Assembly: GCA_017615245.1 (NCBI GenBank)
Contig: JAGAAL010000037.1
Coordinates: 1 to 64,000, forward strand
Length of the DNA stretch: 64,000 nt
Direction: 5' to 3'
Source of the DNA: Bacteroidaceae bacterium
GTDB taxonomy: Bacteria; Bacteroidota; Bacteroidia; Bacteroidales; Bacteroidaceae
A program made the position numbers and the translations under genes. The notes beneath the pieces were generated by a model. The model was given only the letters and a program-made list of their open reading frames with translations, was not told where the DNA came from and did not search any database. Below, in pieces: positions 16,925 through 26,392 of this stretch (its first letter is position 1; the number at the start of each line of letters is the position of its first letter).

Positions 16925-17915
16925 ATTTCTTTACTAAATCCACGATACGTTGTGGAGAAATTTGACGTAAGCAAGGATAATCGCCCTCGACACAAGGCTT
17001 ACTGCCATAAATGGAACAAGGACGACACGGCATATCCACCTGAACGATTGATTCCTCTAGCTGGTTCCAAGCTACGAAGCCCGCCTTAGGATGTGTAGCG
17101 CCCCATACTGACAACGTGCGGGTACCCATCATCGCAGCCATGTGCATATTGCTTGAATCCATCGATATCATCATATCGAGTCGGCTCATAAGAATCAACT
17201 CTTGCCGCAATCCGCCCAACTTGCCGACAACCGACATGACTTTCTCTCTTTCCCATGATTCCAAGATGCCTTTCTCCTGATCACCGGCGCCAAACAGGAA
17301 CACCTGCATACCGCTGTCGGCCAGCGAATCTACAACCTCTTTCATCATATCCAACGGATAAATCTTACCAGAATGAGCAGCAAAGGGAGCTACCCCAATG
17401 GCTGGCGATGTGACAGCAAAAGGAAATATCTGCTCGGATTCAGGAATCCTAGGCGGCGTATAAGATACTGTATATTTCAATCCCAATTCCCGGAACACAG
17501 CAGCATACTTCTCCGTAACAGGCATCAAGGCTTCATGCTCCATCCCATGCCCCAACAGCGCTTTACGTTCTGCACGTGTCTTATCGATGACGGCAACCTT
17601 CGTTCCTTGCAACCTGAACCTCATACGTAGGTACTTAGTACGCAGTACGTCATGGATATCAGCCACCGCATCGAAGTGATACTCCTGCAGACGACCATAT
17701 AATTTTCCTAACCCCCCAATGCCATGATAGTGGTGCAAATCAACACCCAACACCTCTACATTGTCGGGCATCCATGAAAATAATGGGGCCATACGTTGCT
17801 GGGTAAGAACCGTGACCTGTAATTCCGGATTGCTTAGCGCCAATGAAGTGATGACTGGCACGGATATTGCCACATCACCCATTGCCGAAAACCGTATGAT
17901 TAGCAGTCGATTCAT
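16911..17915 (-). CDS. Glycosyltransferase family 9 (LPS heptosyltransferase-like)
   Basis: About 334 residues from ATG 17915 (MNRLLIIRFSAMGDV, the typical GT9 N-terminus); the longer open frame adds three residues only. Two Rossmann-like halves, with the donor-binding GVAPFAAHSGKIYPLD near 210 and SMDSSNMHMAAMMGTRTLSVWG near 270. GT9 enzymes transfer heptose from ADP-heptose to the LPS core, but the sugar here is not certain. A Cys-containing C-terminus (DMPCRPCSIYGSKPCVEG) is common in Bacteroidetes members. It lies between the DUF4254 gene and the lipid A acyltransferase gene. Confidence 0.9.
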   Translation of the reverse strand: MNRLLIIRFSAMGDVAISVPVITSLALSNPELQVTVLTQQRMAPLFSWMPDNVEVLGVDLHHYHGIGGLGKLYGRLQEYHFDAVADIHDVLRTKYLRMRFRLQGTKVAVIDKTRAERKALLGHGMEHEALMPVTEKYAAVFRELGLKYTVSYTPPRIPESEQIFPFAVTSPAIGVAPFAAHSGKIYPLDMMKEVVDSLADSGMQVFLFGAGDQEKGILESWEREKVMSVVGKLGGLRQELILMSRLDMMISMDSSNMHMAAMMGTRTLSVWGATHPKAGFVAWNQLEESIVQVDMPCRPCSIYGSKPCVEGDYPCLRQISPQRIVDLVKKYEAQ

Positions 17916-17977
17916 GCATATCAAGTTAAAGGTGTTCAGGAGGTCTGCAGGAAAAAATGACTATTTTTCACTAAGGC

Positions 17978-18583
17978 TTATTTTTTCCCGTACAGAATCG
18001 GATTAGTGCTCGGGTCGTTGTACATCTTCATCTGCTTATACACCTTCATGTACTTACGCCCTGCGGCGATATCATCAATCAGTTGGTCGATAGCAGACGA
18101 CAAATCCTTCTTCTGCTCAAGCAACACATCGAGCTTTCGTTGGCAAAGTGCCTGATGGTCAGCAGTTGCATCGTCACGCAAAACCTGCTCCTGCATATGA
18201 TAAATCTTCAGGGCAAGAATGCTCAGACGGTCAATCGCCCATGCAGGACTCTCGGTATTGATGGTTGCATCTGCCTGCGTTTTCACGCCGCCATACATGG
18301 TAAGGAAATACGAGTCAATACGCTCGACCAAGTCGGTACGATCCTGATTGCTCTTATCGATTCTTCGCTTGAGCGCTAAAGCATCCACAGGATTGATATG
18401 AGGGTCACGGATGATATCCTCCAAATGCCATTGAACAGTATCGATCCAATTCTTGACATAAAGGTCATATTCGATAGTACCCAACTCGTAAGGATTCTTG
18501 ATGTCCTGATCTACATCGTCCACTAGATGATAATCTTTAATGACTTGTTCAAAGATAGGGTTACAAATCTGTGTAAATGTCAT
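17978..18583 (-). CDS. DUF4254 family protein
   Basis: 201 residues, all helical, with no signal peptide or membrane segment. The family signature is visible in YELGTIEYDLYVKNWIDTVQWHLEDIIRDP near 40 and in ALALKRRIDKSNQDRTDLVERID. Members are known from Bacteroidetes and relatives, generally beside GT9 heptosyltransferase genes, as here (63-bp gap), so a role in LPS core synthesis is suspected. No enzymatic motif is recognised. Confidence 0.8.
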   Translation of the reverse strand: MTFTQICNPIFEQVIKDYHLVDDVDQDIKNPYELGTIEYDLYVKNWIDTVQWHLEDIIRDPHINPVDALALKRRIDKSNQDRTDLVERIDSYFLTMYGGVKTQADATINTESPAWAIDRLSILALKIYHMQEQVLRDDATADHQALCQRKLDVLLEQKKDLSSAIDQLIDDIAAGRKYMKVYKQMKMYNDPSTNPILYGKK

Positions 18584-18644
18584 AAAACAATTGTATTTCC
18601 TTATTTTTCTCTTAATTCTTAACTCTTAACTCTTATTTTCTTTG

Positions 18645-18652
18645 TATCTTTG
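18645..18652 (+). promoter_or_regulatory. -7 element of tRNA-Arg promoter
   Basis: TATCTTTG lies 11 bp before the mature tRNA 5' end, exactly the consensus -7 element. The upstream -33 position is AT-rich with a poor TTTG match. Confidence 0.6.
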
Positions 18653-18663
18653 CAGCCGCAAAC

Positions 18664-18735
18664 GCCTCCATAGTTCAATGGATAGAATAAATCTCTCCTA
18701 AAGATTAGATCCGAGTTCGATTCTCGGTGGAGGTA
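18664..18735 (+). tRNA. tRNA-Arg (CCU anticodon)
   Basis: 72 nt cloverleaf: acceptor GCCTCCA/TGGAGGT (first pair G-U), D arm GTTC/GAAT, anticodon stem AATCT/AGATT with loop CTCCTAA (anticodon CCT at 18697-18699), T arm CCGAG-TTCGATT-CTCGG, discriminator A. The 3' CCA is not encoded. It reads AGG codons. Confidence 0.95.
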
Positions 18736-18753
18736 CAGCCACTTACAAAGACT

Positions 18754-20049
18754 TTAAATCAGACGTACAACAGCCTTATTCGTAATACGCCATCCTTCAC
18801 CCTCACGAACAGCAGTACCAAGTTTCTCTGCCAGAATCTCAACAGGATCAGCCACTGTATTCAACACCTTACAAGCAGGTTTCACCATATCGTTCATCGA
18901 AACCAAAGCAGCTGAGATAGCCTCAGGAGTATTCAGAATCTGGAATGTAGCATGTACATTATCACTTGTCTTCATCATATACAAAGACTTTCCCGGTTCA
19001 ATATCCGTCGTACCGTTTACGAACATACCATCCTCAGGAACTGGATAGAACATCACTACGGAAAACTTCGGACGTGCCACAGGCTGTTCAACGATTGGAA
19101 CCACGGGCTCTGCGACCACCTCCTGAGGTTCAACGACTGGATCAGAGAAGAGAGAAGGACCTTGTGTTGACACTTCTGATCGTTCCTCCTGCTTTGGAGC
19201 CACATATGGTTGAACAGGGTCGGGCTGTGCCCTCACCTCTGGCTGCTTCACTACTGGTTCTGCTGGTTTTTCAGGAGTTACATTTGCTTTCGTTGCAGCA
19301 TTATTCTGCTTCTGATCCTTCATGTTCTCCATTTCGATTTCTACCGACTTGATGCGCTCCATCAAACGAACACGTTCCGCCCGATACTGCTCCATCGATA
19401 CCATTTCTTCAGACATCGAACCATGCTTTCTTGAGCGAAGGAACAACCACACACAAAGTGACAGAATCACATAAACGCCAAGCGCGATCAATACAGCATC
19501 TAACCAAGACACACCACCTGCATCTGCCAATGCTGCAACATCCTGAGCATCTTCAGGAGTAGCCTCTTCATCTGCCTGTTCATTTTGAACTTCCTCTACA
19601 GTCTGAATACCAGGTGCCGGAGCTTCAGTTGGTTCATCTGCAGGCTCAGCCTCAGTTTCTTCCTCTACCACTTCCTCGTCCTCCACTACAGGAGCTGCAG
19701 ACTTTGCCTTATCAAGATCGGCCTGATACTCCCTCTTTGCACCCGATGGCACACTGGAAGCCAAATTACTGTCGTTCGTAGCACCGATAATATTTTTCAC
19801 ACGACTTAGGTCCGACGGATTAGTTACCTTCTTAATGGCATCGCTAATCAATTTGTTTTGCTGGAACTCGTTGAACGACTTGAATTCTGTCACATTCAAG
19901 CGAGCTATCTGCTGACCCTCAGGCTTGTTATAAAACGTCTGCTGCAAGGTCCACTTTAAAGCACAAATCTTCTTTTGATCCAATGTTTGTGCACTGGCAC
20001 TCATAACAGCGAACAAACAACAACTGATAATAAAAACAATTCTCTTCAT
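18754..20049 (-). CDS. Exported single-pass membrane protein, function unknown
   Basis: 431 residues. A signal peptide (cleavage near ASA-Q) precedes a helical domain (about 22-95), an acidic Glu/Pro linker (about 110-170), a second hydrophobic segment (about 183-206, WLDAVLIALGVYVILSLCVWLF), a coiled-coil-like stretch (YRAERVRLMERIKSVEIEMENMKD), a Pro/Val/Gln-rich region and a C-terminal beta-rich domain (about 325-431, KFSVVMFYPVPEDGMFVNG). The C-terminal domain would be cytoplasmic if the second segment crosses the membrane. No named family recognised. It is convergent with tRNA-Arg and divergent from the PH-domain gene. Confidence 0.7.
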   Translation of the reverse strand: MKRIVFIISCCLFAVMSASAQTLDQKKICALKWTLQQTFYNKPEGQQIARLNVTEFKSFNEFQQNKLISDAIKKVTNPSDLSRVKNIIGATNDSNLASSVPSGAKREYQADLDKAKSAAPVVEDEEVVEEETEAEPADEPTEAPAPGIQTVEEVQNEQADEEATPEDAQDVAALADAGGVSWLDAVLIALGVYVILSLCVWLFLRSRKHGSMSEEMVSMEQYRAERVRLMERIKSVEIEMENMKDQKQNNAATKANVTPEKPAEPVVKQPEVRAQPDPVQPYVAPKQEERSEVSTQGPSLFSDPVVEPQEVVAEPVVPIVEQPVARPKFSVVMFYPVPEDGMFVNGTTDIEPGKSLYMMKTSDNVHATFQILNTPEAISAALVSMNDMVKPACKVLNTVADPVEILAEKLGTAVREGEGWRITNKAVVRLI

Positions 20050-20118
20050 AACTATATCTTTTTATCTGATTTACTCATGATTCCATTGGTAACAATGACA
20101 TTGCTCCTAAATTATTTG

Positions 20119-20126
20119 CAAAGTTA
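20119..20126 (-). promoter_or_regulatory. -7 element for the 20049 minus-strand gene
   Basis: TAACTTTG on the minus strand, about 70 nt before the ATG at 20049. The -33 match is weak. Confidence 0.45.
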
Positions 20127-20211
20127 CAAAATAATTGATAAAGCATAATACATAATACATAATTTCTTTCAATTTTTCATAACTCTTAACTTTTAATTCT
20201 TAATAATTTAC

Positions 20212-20219
20212 TATCTTTG
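20212..20219 (+). promoter_or_regulatory. -7 element for the PH-domain/dacB pair
   Basis: TATCTTTG, 20 bp before the ATG at 20239, implying a very short leader. Upstream sequence is TTTTAATTC-type repeat with only a loose -33 match. Confidence 0.5.
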
Positions 20220-20238
20220 CGCAACAAAATCAAAACAG

Positions 20239-20649
20239 ATGTTTTCAACCCGCACATATCGCGCTCGAGTACAAGTCGGCAATTGGATATTGATTGCCAT
20301 CTTATCAGCCCTGACCATCTGCTTGATTTGGGAAGGGAACGGTTTGTTGATTGCGGGATCACTACTCCTGTTGTTGGTTATCATCGAACGGACTATCCAC
20401 ACCGAATACCAACTGAACGAAGAGAATTTGACGGTCAATAATGGCAAGCTGTCGAAACGGCAAATCATTCCTATGGAGAGCATTAAACGTATCGAACGGA
20501 TACGACGGATTCGAATAGGGAAACAAGCGTTTATCTCCTATTTGCTCATCGTCTATGGTAATGACAAGACGGTGGTTGTTATGCCGAAAGAGGAGGAAGC
20601 GTTTATCAAACAAATCATGGAACTAAAGAAATATGGAACTGCAGAATAG
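20239..20649 (+). CDS. Small membrane protein with bacterial PH-like domain
   Basis: 136 residues. Two membrane segments (about 17-28 and 32-51) are followed by a cytoplasmic beta-rich domain (EYQLNEENLTVNNGKLSKRQIIPMESI, then ERIRRIRIGKQAFISYLLIVYGNDKTVVVMP) of the bacterial pleckstrin-homology-like type. Its job is unknown. It overlaps the start of dacB by 17 bp, so translation is probably coupled to the peptidoglycan enzyme. Confidence 0.75.
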   Translation: MFSTRTYRARVQVGNWILIAILSALTICLIWEGNGLLIAGSLLLLLVIIERTIHTEYQLNEENLTVNNGKLSKRQIIPMESIKRIERIRRIRIGKQAFISYLLIVYGNDKTVVVMPKEEEAFIKQIMELKKYGTAE

Positions 20650-21925
20650 ATATATCAAGAAGATACTGTCAGGTGTTTTCTGCCTGATGGTTGCGTTGAA
20701 TGCACAAGTTGTTAAAGGTCAGGAGTATACCGACTCTATAGTGATTGACACCATCGTGGCGAGTTGGTCAGACAACGTTATCGAAAAGTTGACCCTTCTT
20801 GCACAAGAGGCCGACCGCAGCTACTATTCTACAGGCATCAGCGTGTACGACCTGACAGGCGACTCTCTGGTGTTCGCCTACAACCAGCAGAAAATGATGC
20901 GTCCGGCATCAACACAGAAAGTCTTGACTGCCATCAGTGCACTCGACGTATTGGGTGCTGCCCACAACTACCGCACCGCGGTGTATGCTGACGGAAAGAT
21001 TGCACCTGACGAGAAGGGAATGCAGACGTTGAATGGCGACATCTACGTTATCGGTGATTTCGACCCGAAACTGACTGTCACCCACCTGAAAGAGATTGTA
21101 AAGGCGGTGAAAGCAACCGGGATTGGACGAATCAACGGGAAACTATATGCAGACCTGTCGATGAAGGACACGCTATGCTTGGGTAACGGATGGTGCTGGG
21201 ACGACGAACAGCCGTACCTCACGCCGCTAAGCCTTGGAGGGGATGCTTATGAATGCAAACCAACCAAAATCAATCGATACAACCCTGCCCTCAATTTCTT
21301 GCAAACGTTAAGCCGTCAGTTAGAGGCAGAACGCATTAGCGTGAACGGCATCGGAATAGCCACCTACAGGCCAACAAGCAATTCGATGCTCATCTGCACA
21401 ATTGTCCATACAGTGGAGGACATTATGCAGCAGATGATGAAAGATAGCGACAACCTCTATGCCGAATCGATGTTCTTCCAGCTGGCAGCCGACAGAAAAA
21501 AAGGAATCGGATGGAAAGACTGCGCCGCTGTGGTGGAAAGCGTTATCGAAAAGACGGGGTTCCCTACAGCCTATGTGAAGGTGGCAGACGGTTGCGGACT
21601 ATCCTTGTACGATTATGTTACAGCGTCGCTACACGTGGCACTTCTACGTTACGCATATCAGCACGAAGAAATCTTTACTCCTCTCTATAAGACCCTCCCA
21701 ATAGCAGGTGTCGACGGCACATTGGAGAAAAGGATGACATCGGGAGCGGCACGTAACAACGTTCGCGCCAAAACAGGAACCGTGACGGGCGTCAGTGCAT
21801 TGACCGGCTACGTCACGGCATCAAATGGCCACCTCTTGGCCTTCTCCATCATCAATAATGGCAATCGCACAGCAGCAGAAGGCCGTGCTTTCCAAGATAG
21901 GGTATGTGAAGTGTTAGCAGAATAA
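20633..21925 (+). CDS. dacB: D-alanyl-D-alanine carboxypeptidase/endopeptidase, PBP4 type
   Basis: 430 residues with an N-terminal signal (hydrophobic 10-24). A class C low-molecular-mass penicillin-binding protein (peptidase family S13) that trims and cleaves peptidoglycan cross-links in the periplasm. Active-site motifs: STQK (Ser 93, Lys 96), SDN (about 272-274) and KTG (about 380-382). The large insert between the first two motifs is typical of PBP4. Convergent with thymidine kinase across a 26-bp gap. Confidence 0.92.
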   Translation: MELQNRYIKKILSGVFCLMVALNAQVVKGQEYTDSIVIDTIVASWSDNVIEKLTLLAQEADRSYYSTGISVYDLTGDSLVFAYNQQKMMRPASTQKVLTAISALDVLGAAHNYRTAVYADGKIAPDEKGMQTLNGDIYVIGDFDPKLTVTHLKEIVKAVKATGIGRINGKLYADLSMKDTLCLGNGWCWDDEQPYLTPLSLGGDAYECKPTKINRYNPALNFLQTLSRQLEAERISVNGIGIATYRPTSNSMLICTIVHTVEDIMQQMMKDSDNLYAESMFFQLAADRKKGIGWKDCAAVVESVIEKTGFPTAYVKVADGCGLSLYDYVTASLHVALLRYAYQHEEIFTPLYKTLPIAGVDGTLEKRMTSGAARNNVRAKTGTVTGVSALTGYVTASNGHLLAFSIINNGNRTAAEGRAFQDRVCEVLAE

Positions 21926-21951
21926 CACCTTTTGCTTCCCTCTAAAAGGCA

Positions 21952-22527
21952 TTAGGGAGTCTTTGCTTTCTGATAGCAAACTCGGCAAAGTGGCTCGTAT
22001 TCGTTTACTTCACCAAGCAACACCCGTTTCTCTTCATGCACTTTACGGTGTGACACGTATGCCAATGCGCCACAGCGCACACAGATAGCATGTACCTTCG
22101 TTACATCATCAGCAACAGCACACAAAGCTGGCATAGGGCCGAAAGGAACTCCTCGAAAGTCCATATCAAGACCCGCAATGATAACCCTTACTCCCTTCGA
22201 AGCCAGTTCGTTGCATACAGCAACGAGGTTTTCGTCAAAGAACTGCGCTTCATCGATACCTATCACATCGCATTGATCGCCCAACAGTAGGATGCTGGAC
22301 GAATTGTCGACAGGTGTGGACGGAATGGCCACCCCTTCGTGGGTAACTACATCGTCATCAGAGTAGCGTGTATCGATGGCGGGCTTGAATATCTCCACTT
22401 TCTGATGCGCAAACTGCGCTCGCTTCATCCTGCGAATCAGTTCTTCAGTCTTACCCGAGAACATCGAACCGCAAATCACTTCAATGCGACCTCTGCGCAT
22501 TGGTTCGCCATAATTATATTCTATCAT
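21952..22527 (-). CDS. tdk: Thymidine kinase
   Basis: 191 residues, type II thymidine kinase fold. It phosphorylates thymidine to dTMP for salvage. Walker A is [14 protein letters not shown] (about 21-34), the substrate/Mg segment is [12 protein letters not shown] (about 93-104), and a zinc-lasso has CVRCGAL and CRVCYQK. The N-terminus [17 protein letters not shown] is slightly long; an internal Met at residue 10 is possible. It is last in an operon with the thioesterase, lipoprotein and 936-residue exported protein, which has no obvious metabolic link. Confidence 0.95.
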   Translation of the reverse strand: MIEYNYGEPMRRGRIEVICGSMFSGKTEELIRRMKRAQFAHQKVEIFKPAIDTRYSDDDVVTHEGVAIPSTPVDNSSSILLLGDQCDVIGIDEAQFFDENLVAVCNELASKGVRVIIAGLDMDFRGVPFGPMPALCAVADDVTKVHAICVRCGALAYVSHRKVHEEKRVLLGEVNEYEPLCRVCYQKAKTP

Positions 22528-22539
22528 GATGATTTTTTG

Positions 22540-25350
22540 TTATTGTTCGTCTTGCACCAAGCATTCTCCGTGCTTCGTCACGCCCTCGGCCGATACATCA
22601 ACGGTGGTGCAGACAGAGTTGTTGTAGAACTCGATGGAAGCCTGCCCGTATTGGTCGGTCTTGACTTTCGGATTCCAATAAAGAGTGCGACGGTAGTCCT
22701 TTATCTCGGGCAGTTTTGCTTTGCTATAATCAGGGTTGTAGTACTCAGCAGGGCGGTTAAATCCTTGTAGGTTGTACTCACGACCTTTCAAATCCGGACG
22801 GTCCTTCTTATCGTACATAGTATAGTTGATGAAAGCATCTATACCAAACGAAGGCGATCCTTCCTGCCGATCAAGGTGGTAATGTTCAAACGGAGTCTGA
22901 CGTCGCGGCGAGTCGGATACTACACTGATGGTTTTCGGGGACGAAAGGAAGGAAAAATTGTCGGCATGGTCGTTAAAATCGCCCGAACTCCAGTCGATGG
23001 CAGCTATATGCGACTCATGGGTATTATAATCGGTCACATATTGGTGCCGTACGAATCCATCGACGAGTTGCTGATGGTCTTGCAATGAGTATTCCATTCC
23101 GTCGAGCAGCACAAAGGTATCGTAGTAACCTTGGTCCCACTTATCATTGACGAAATCGATGAATCGGACCTGATACACATGCTTGTCGCGTTGGCGTTTG
23201 GCATGAGGACGACGCTTCGACTTGATGCTGACCTGCGGTATCCACTCAGAGGCATAGATATCTTCCTGGAACTCCTCCCATGTGAGTTTTCTGTCCTTGA
23301 AATAATCGGGGCTATGGGTCTCATACCAACTATAGGTCTTGACTCCTTGTGGATAGAAGTACTGCTTGCGCAGGAATATCTTCGAATCGTGCTCCACCTT
23401 GTCATAGTTCTTCTTCTCCATCTTCTTGACGAACTTGGCACGAAGGGTGAGGCGGGCAGTACCGTAGAAAGGCTCGTAAGGAATCTGGAAATAGCCGGCG
23501 GTGTCGGCCTTGACATTCCCTTCGAACAGATAGGTGTCGCCCTCCTTCAGGTCGTTTGAGGTATTAAAGAGCCTGGCGGTAATCTGCAGCAATCCCTGAT
23601 CCTTCGTGAAGAGGCTACGACGCAGCGGCATCGCATTGCCGTAGATTACCATCTTCTGTTCGGGCAGGTATTGAAGGGTGAACTGCGATGGTGCAACCAC
23701 ATAGTGCCAGTCGTACCGGCGCCAGCCCTGAATCATCAGCAGGAGGTCGAGCGCCTGCTGGTGCTTCTCGTCGTTCGCTTCGAAGTAATAGTCGGGAGTT
23801 TCAACAAATCCCTTGATTTCCGATTCCAGCAGGAGGTTGGTCAGCACGTTACCGGAAGCAAATGAGGGGTCGAGCTGGTCGGCATCGCGTACGGCTACAG
23901 AAAAGGTCTGATCCTTCAGCGGACTTCCCTTCGAGTCGGTAGCAATGAGGTTAAGCTTAATATGTTCAAGCGGACGATACGGACGGTTGGGGATGCCACC
24001 AATAAGAACGTGCGCTTTCGCCTCATCAGTACGGTTGATGAAGAAAAGACGGTCAGCAAAGACATTTCCGTCCCCATCAGTCAGAACAGCCTGGTTCACG
24101 CCTTCAGGCAGATCCTCCTGATACATGGCGTCCTCCCACACAGCTTCGTTGCCCGTGATACTGAAGGTTTTGATTTTGTTACCGCGGCAGAGCACCAGAA
24201 GCGCCAACGGGCGGTCTTCCTTGAAGTTCTTGGCCACGTTGAAGTAAACGCCCTCTTCGTCCTGCTCCACCACGAGACGGGCACCATAACGCTCCGCTTC
24301 AGGCAGCTTGAAATTGAACTTATGCTCGCCGAATTCGAAACGTGCCTTGTAACTCTTGCCATGCTGAGGGGTAAAAGTAAACATTCCTCGTCCAGCATGG
24401 ATAGGACGGAGCGAATCGATTTCCTCGCCCTCCTCCAACAAGACACCACGCACATTGAGACGTTCCAGTTCCTGATTCATCGCCTCCCAAGCCACATGGC
24501 AGGGGAATCCCTCCACGAGTGTACCACCTTCAGGGTAGAACTTGACATCAAACTCAGGATACAACCAGTTCACCTGATAGTCGCCCATCGTAATCTTCGT
24601 GGGGATAATCTTGCGCATATAATGCTCGGCACTATCGGGACGGGAATAGACGGGGATGACGCGCGAGAAAAGGTTGCTGTAGAGGCGGTAGTTCTTCTCC
24701 ATGCCATCACGGTCGATGCTGAACCCGCTGTCGTATTCATTATCCTTGGTGACAATCGACGACACCTTCTTCTGTTTCTTTTCATCCTGTTCTATTTCCT
24801 TGCCTTCATCGTCGAGGAATACGTCAATACTACCGCGGAAGATACGTGTAGTCTTTGCGTCCTCCTGTTGCTGCTGCTGAAGCGCAAGCAGCTCATCGTT
24901 CTCCACAGGATACCACCCATTCTCAGTATCTGGGGAATACCACGTCTTGGTGTACCACGAATAGAGGTGCTCATAGCCGAAATTAAGCATCCACTTGGTG
25001 TAGGCACGCACTTCGAAATAGCCGGCGAACGTCGTGTCGCAGATGGCGAACTGTCCGTTAGCCTGTCCGTTTTCGTCCACTACTAATTGCTGACGCTCCA
25101 TAATATAGCCCTGCTCGTTCAGCAGCTCCACATACAGAATCTTGCTCAGAGGTTGCGGCGTATTGTCATCAGCCAGCACCACGTAGGCCTTATACCAGAT
25201 AGTATCGCCCAGGAAGTAACAGTTGTTGTCGAAATGCAGGTACACTTTCTCCTGTACCGGCAACACCTTCTCGGGTTTCTTGTCGGGCTGCGTTGCGAAA
25301 GCCTGAACAGAGGCAATCAACGCAATAAGGAAAATGCATATACGATTCAT
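22540..25350 (-). CDS. Large exported MG2/TonB-plug-like protein
   Basis: 936 residues with signal peptide (cleavage near AFA-T). The first 150 residues (VYLHFDNNCYFLGDTIWYKAYVV) match the MG2 domain of alpha-2-macroglobulin-like proteins. A long beta-rich region follows, and the C-terminal third contains a TonB-plug-like segment (YDTFVLLDGMEYSLQDH near 757) and a terminal Ig-like domain (LYWNPKVKTDQYGQASIEFYN). Such proteins are common in Bacteroidetes and are thought to work at the outer membrane, but no activity is established. Placed between a small lipoprotein and tdk with 12-21 bp gaps. Confidence 0.75.
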   Translation of the reverse strand: MNRICIFLIALIASVQAFATQPDKKPEKVLPVQEKVYLHFDNNCYFLGDTIWYKAYVVLADDNTPQPLSKILYVELLNEQGYIMERQQLVVDENGQANGQFAICDTTFAGYFEVRAYTKWMLNFGYEHLYSWYTKTWYSPDTENGWYPVENDELLALQQQQQEDAKTTRIFRGSIDVFLDDEGKEIEQDEKKQKKVSSIVTKDNEYDSGFSIDRDGMEKNYRLYSNLFSRVIPVYSRPDSAEHYMRKIIPTKITMGDYQVNWLYPEFDVKFYPEGGTLVEGFPCHVAWEAMNQELERLNVRGVLLEEGEEIDSLRPIHAGRGMFTFTPQHGKSYKARFEFGEHKFNFKLPEAERYGARLVVEQDEEGVYFNVAKNFKEDRPLALLVLCRGNKIKTFSITGNEAVWEDAMYQEDLPEGVNQAVLTDGDGNVFADRLFFINRTDEAKAHVLIGGIPNRPYRPLEHIKLNLIATDSKGSPLKDQTFSVAVRDADQLDPSFASGNVLTNLLLESEIKGFVETPDYYFEANDEKHQQALDLLLMIQGWRRYDWHYVVAPSQFTLQYLPEQKMVIYGNAMPLRRSLFTKDQGLLQITARLFNTSNDLKEGDTYLFEGNVKADTAGYFQIPYEPFYGTARLTLRAKFVKKMEKKNYDKVEHDSKIFLRKQYFYPQGVKTYSWYETHSPDYFKDRKLTWEEFQEDIYASEWIPQVSIKSKRRPHAKRQRDKHVYQVRFIDFVNDKWDQGYYDTFVLLDGMEYSLQDHQQLVDGFVRHQYVTDYNTHESHIAAIDWSSGDFNDHADNFSFLSSPKTISVVSDSPRRQTPFEHYHLDRQEGSPSFGIDAFINYTMYDKKDRPDLKGREYNLQGFNRPAEYYNPDYSKAKLPEIKDYRRTLYWNPKVKTDQYGQASIEFYNNSVCTTVDVSAEGVTKHGECLVQDEQ

Positions 25351-25371
25351 GTTTTTATATTTTATTCAATT

Positions 25372-25932
25372 TCATTCCCTTCTCCCCATCTCCATCATGA
25401 TGCCATCGTTCGACTTCAGCACAAGACTGTCTTCAGTCAGGAGCACGATGTCGAACCTCTCCACATCCTCACCATTCTCACCCGACATCTTAAGCTGTCC
25501 ATTACCGATAACCCATTCGGCATATTCCGTATCGCCCCCCGTAGCTGCAACACTACCATCCTCCTCAAACTTGAAGGAATAACTGCCTGCCTCATCGCTT
25601 CCCTGCCATTGATGGCACAATGCAGAGAGGTTCACGATATACTGAGCGTTCAGTTCGCCATCACCCTCCGTGTATTCCACACTGACGAAGTCGCCACAAG
25701 CCAAACCACCCACAGCGTTGTTCTCGTACACGAAATAGAGGGTGTCGCCAAACACACCAACCAACTCTAGCGAATGCATCGAAGTGCCGTCACCAACGGT
25801 GCCCACCTCAATTTGCGTCGGTTCTACTTCAGCCAGACCGTCTTTCACGACCTCACCCTTCTGGGTTTCTATGCACGACGTAAGTACAAATAGCACCATG
25901 CCGCAAATTATCAGTTTCTTCATATTTTTCAC
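25372..25932 (-). CDS. Lipocalin-like lipoprotein
   Basis: 186 residues with a lipobox LTSC at about 17-20 after MKNMKKLIICGMVLFV. The mature part is beta-rich and ends in a segment (WVIGNGQLKMSGENGEDVERFDIVLL) that resembles lipocalin-like or lipoprotein beta-barrels of Bacteroidales. Function unknown. It overlaps the thioesterase stop by 4 bp (ATGA) and precedes the 936-residue exported protein by 21 bp. Confidence 0.7.
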   Translation of the reverse strand: MKNMKKLIICGMVLFVLTSCIETQKGEVVKDGLAEVEPTQIEVGTVGDGTSMHSLELVGVFGDTLYFVYENNAVGGLACGDFVSVEYTEGDGELNAQYIVNLSALCHQWQGSDEAGSYSFKFEEDGSVAATGGDTEYAEWVIGNGQLKMSGENGEDVERFDIVLLTEDSLVLKSNDGIMMEMGRRE

Positions 25933-26351
25933 TCTTTATTTTCAATTTGAACCCTATTCACCACCCTTGCAGTCGACAGCACATTACCCCCCTCGTCCTT
26001 CACGTCAACATTCCACACATGGATGGTATGTCCGGCACTCACCAACGTGGCGTATCCGATGACTTTACCTTCGGTGGGCGACATCATCACATGGTTGCCC
26101 GATACCTGAATGCCACACACCTTTGCATCCATACCCGCCACATGCAGCGAACCGGCACCAGCAGCCGTTTCAGCCAGAGCCAAGTAAGCACCACCATGTA
26201 CGATACCCATGTGCTGACGGGTCGCCGTCGAAATCAGCATCTCCACCACCGCACAGTCATCGTCAGTCGGCACGAAGGTCATCCCCAGCGCAGCCATCAA
26301 AGTATCTTTCTTGAACGAGTTCATCGCCTCGCATTCCTGATTTGTCAGCAT
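25929..26351 (-). CDS. PaaI-type hotdog thioesterase
   Basis: 140 residues with the hotdog-fold core. The signature MGIVHGGAYLALAETAAGAGSLH (about 51-73, with HGG and the catalytic-type Glu/Asp on the long helix) and GNHVMMSPTEGKVIGYATL are typical of PaaI-like thioesterases. It probably hydrolyses an acyl-CoA; dihydroxynaphthoyl-CoA in menaquinone synthesis is a reasonable guess, not shown. It is the first gene of the operon that ends with tdk. Confidence 0.85.
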   Translation of the reverse strand: MLTNQECEAMNSFKKDTLMAALGMTFVPTDDDCAVVEMLISTATRQHMGIVHGGAYLALAETAAGAGSLHVAGMDAKVCGIQVSGNHVMMSPTEGKVIGYATLVSAGHTIHVWNVDVKDEGGNVLSTARVVNRVQIENKE

Positions 26352-26384
26352 AATTAATTATTTTCAACTATCAACATTGCATTG

Positions 26385-26392
26385 CAAAGATA
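26385..26392 (-). promoter_or_regulatory. Promoter -7 element for the thioesterase operon
   Basis: TATCTTTG on the minus strand; expected start near 26378, 27 nt before the ATG at 26351. Confidence 0.55.

Noticed and set aside
23962..25086. Long + strand open frame of 374 codons
   Set aside because: It is the antisense shadow of the 936-residue exported protein, which has a signal peptide and known domains.
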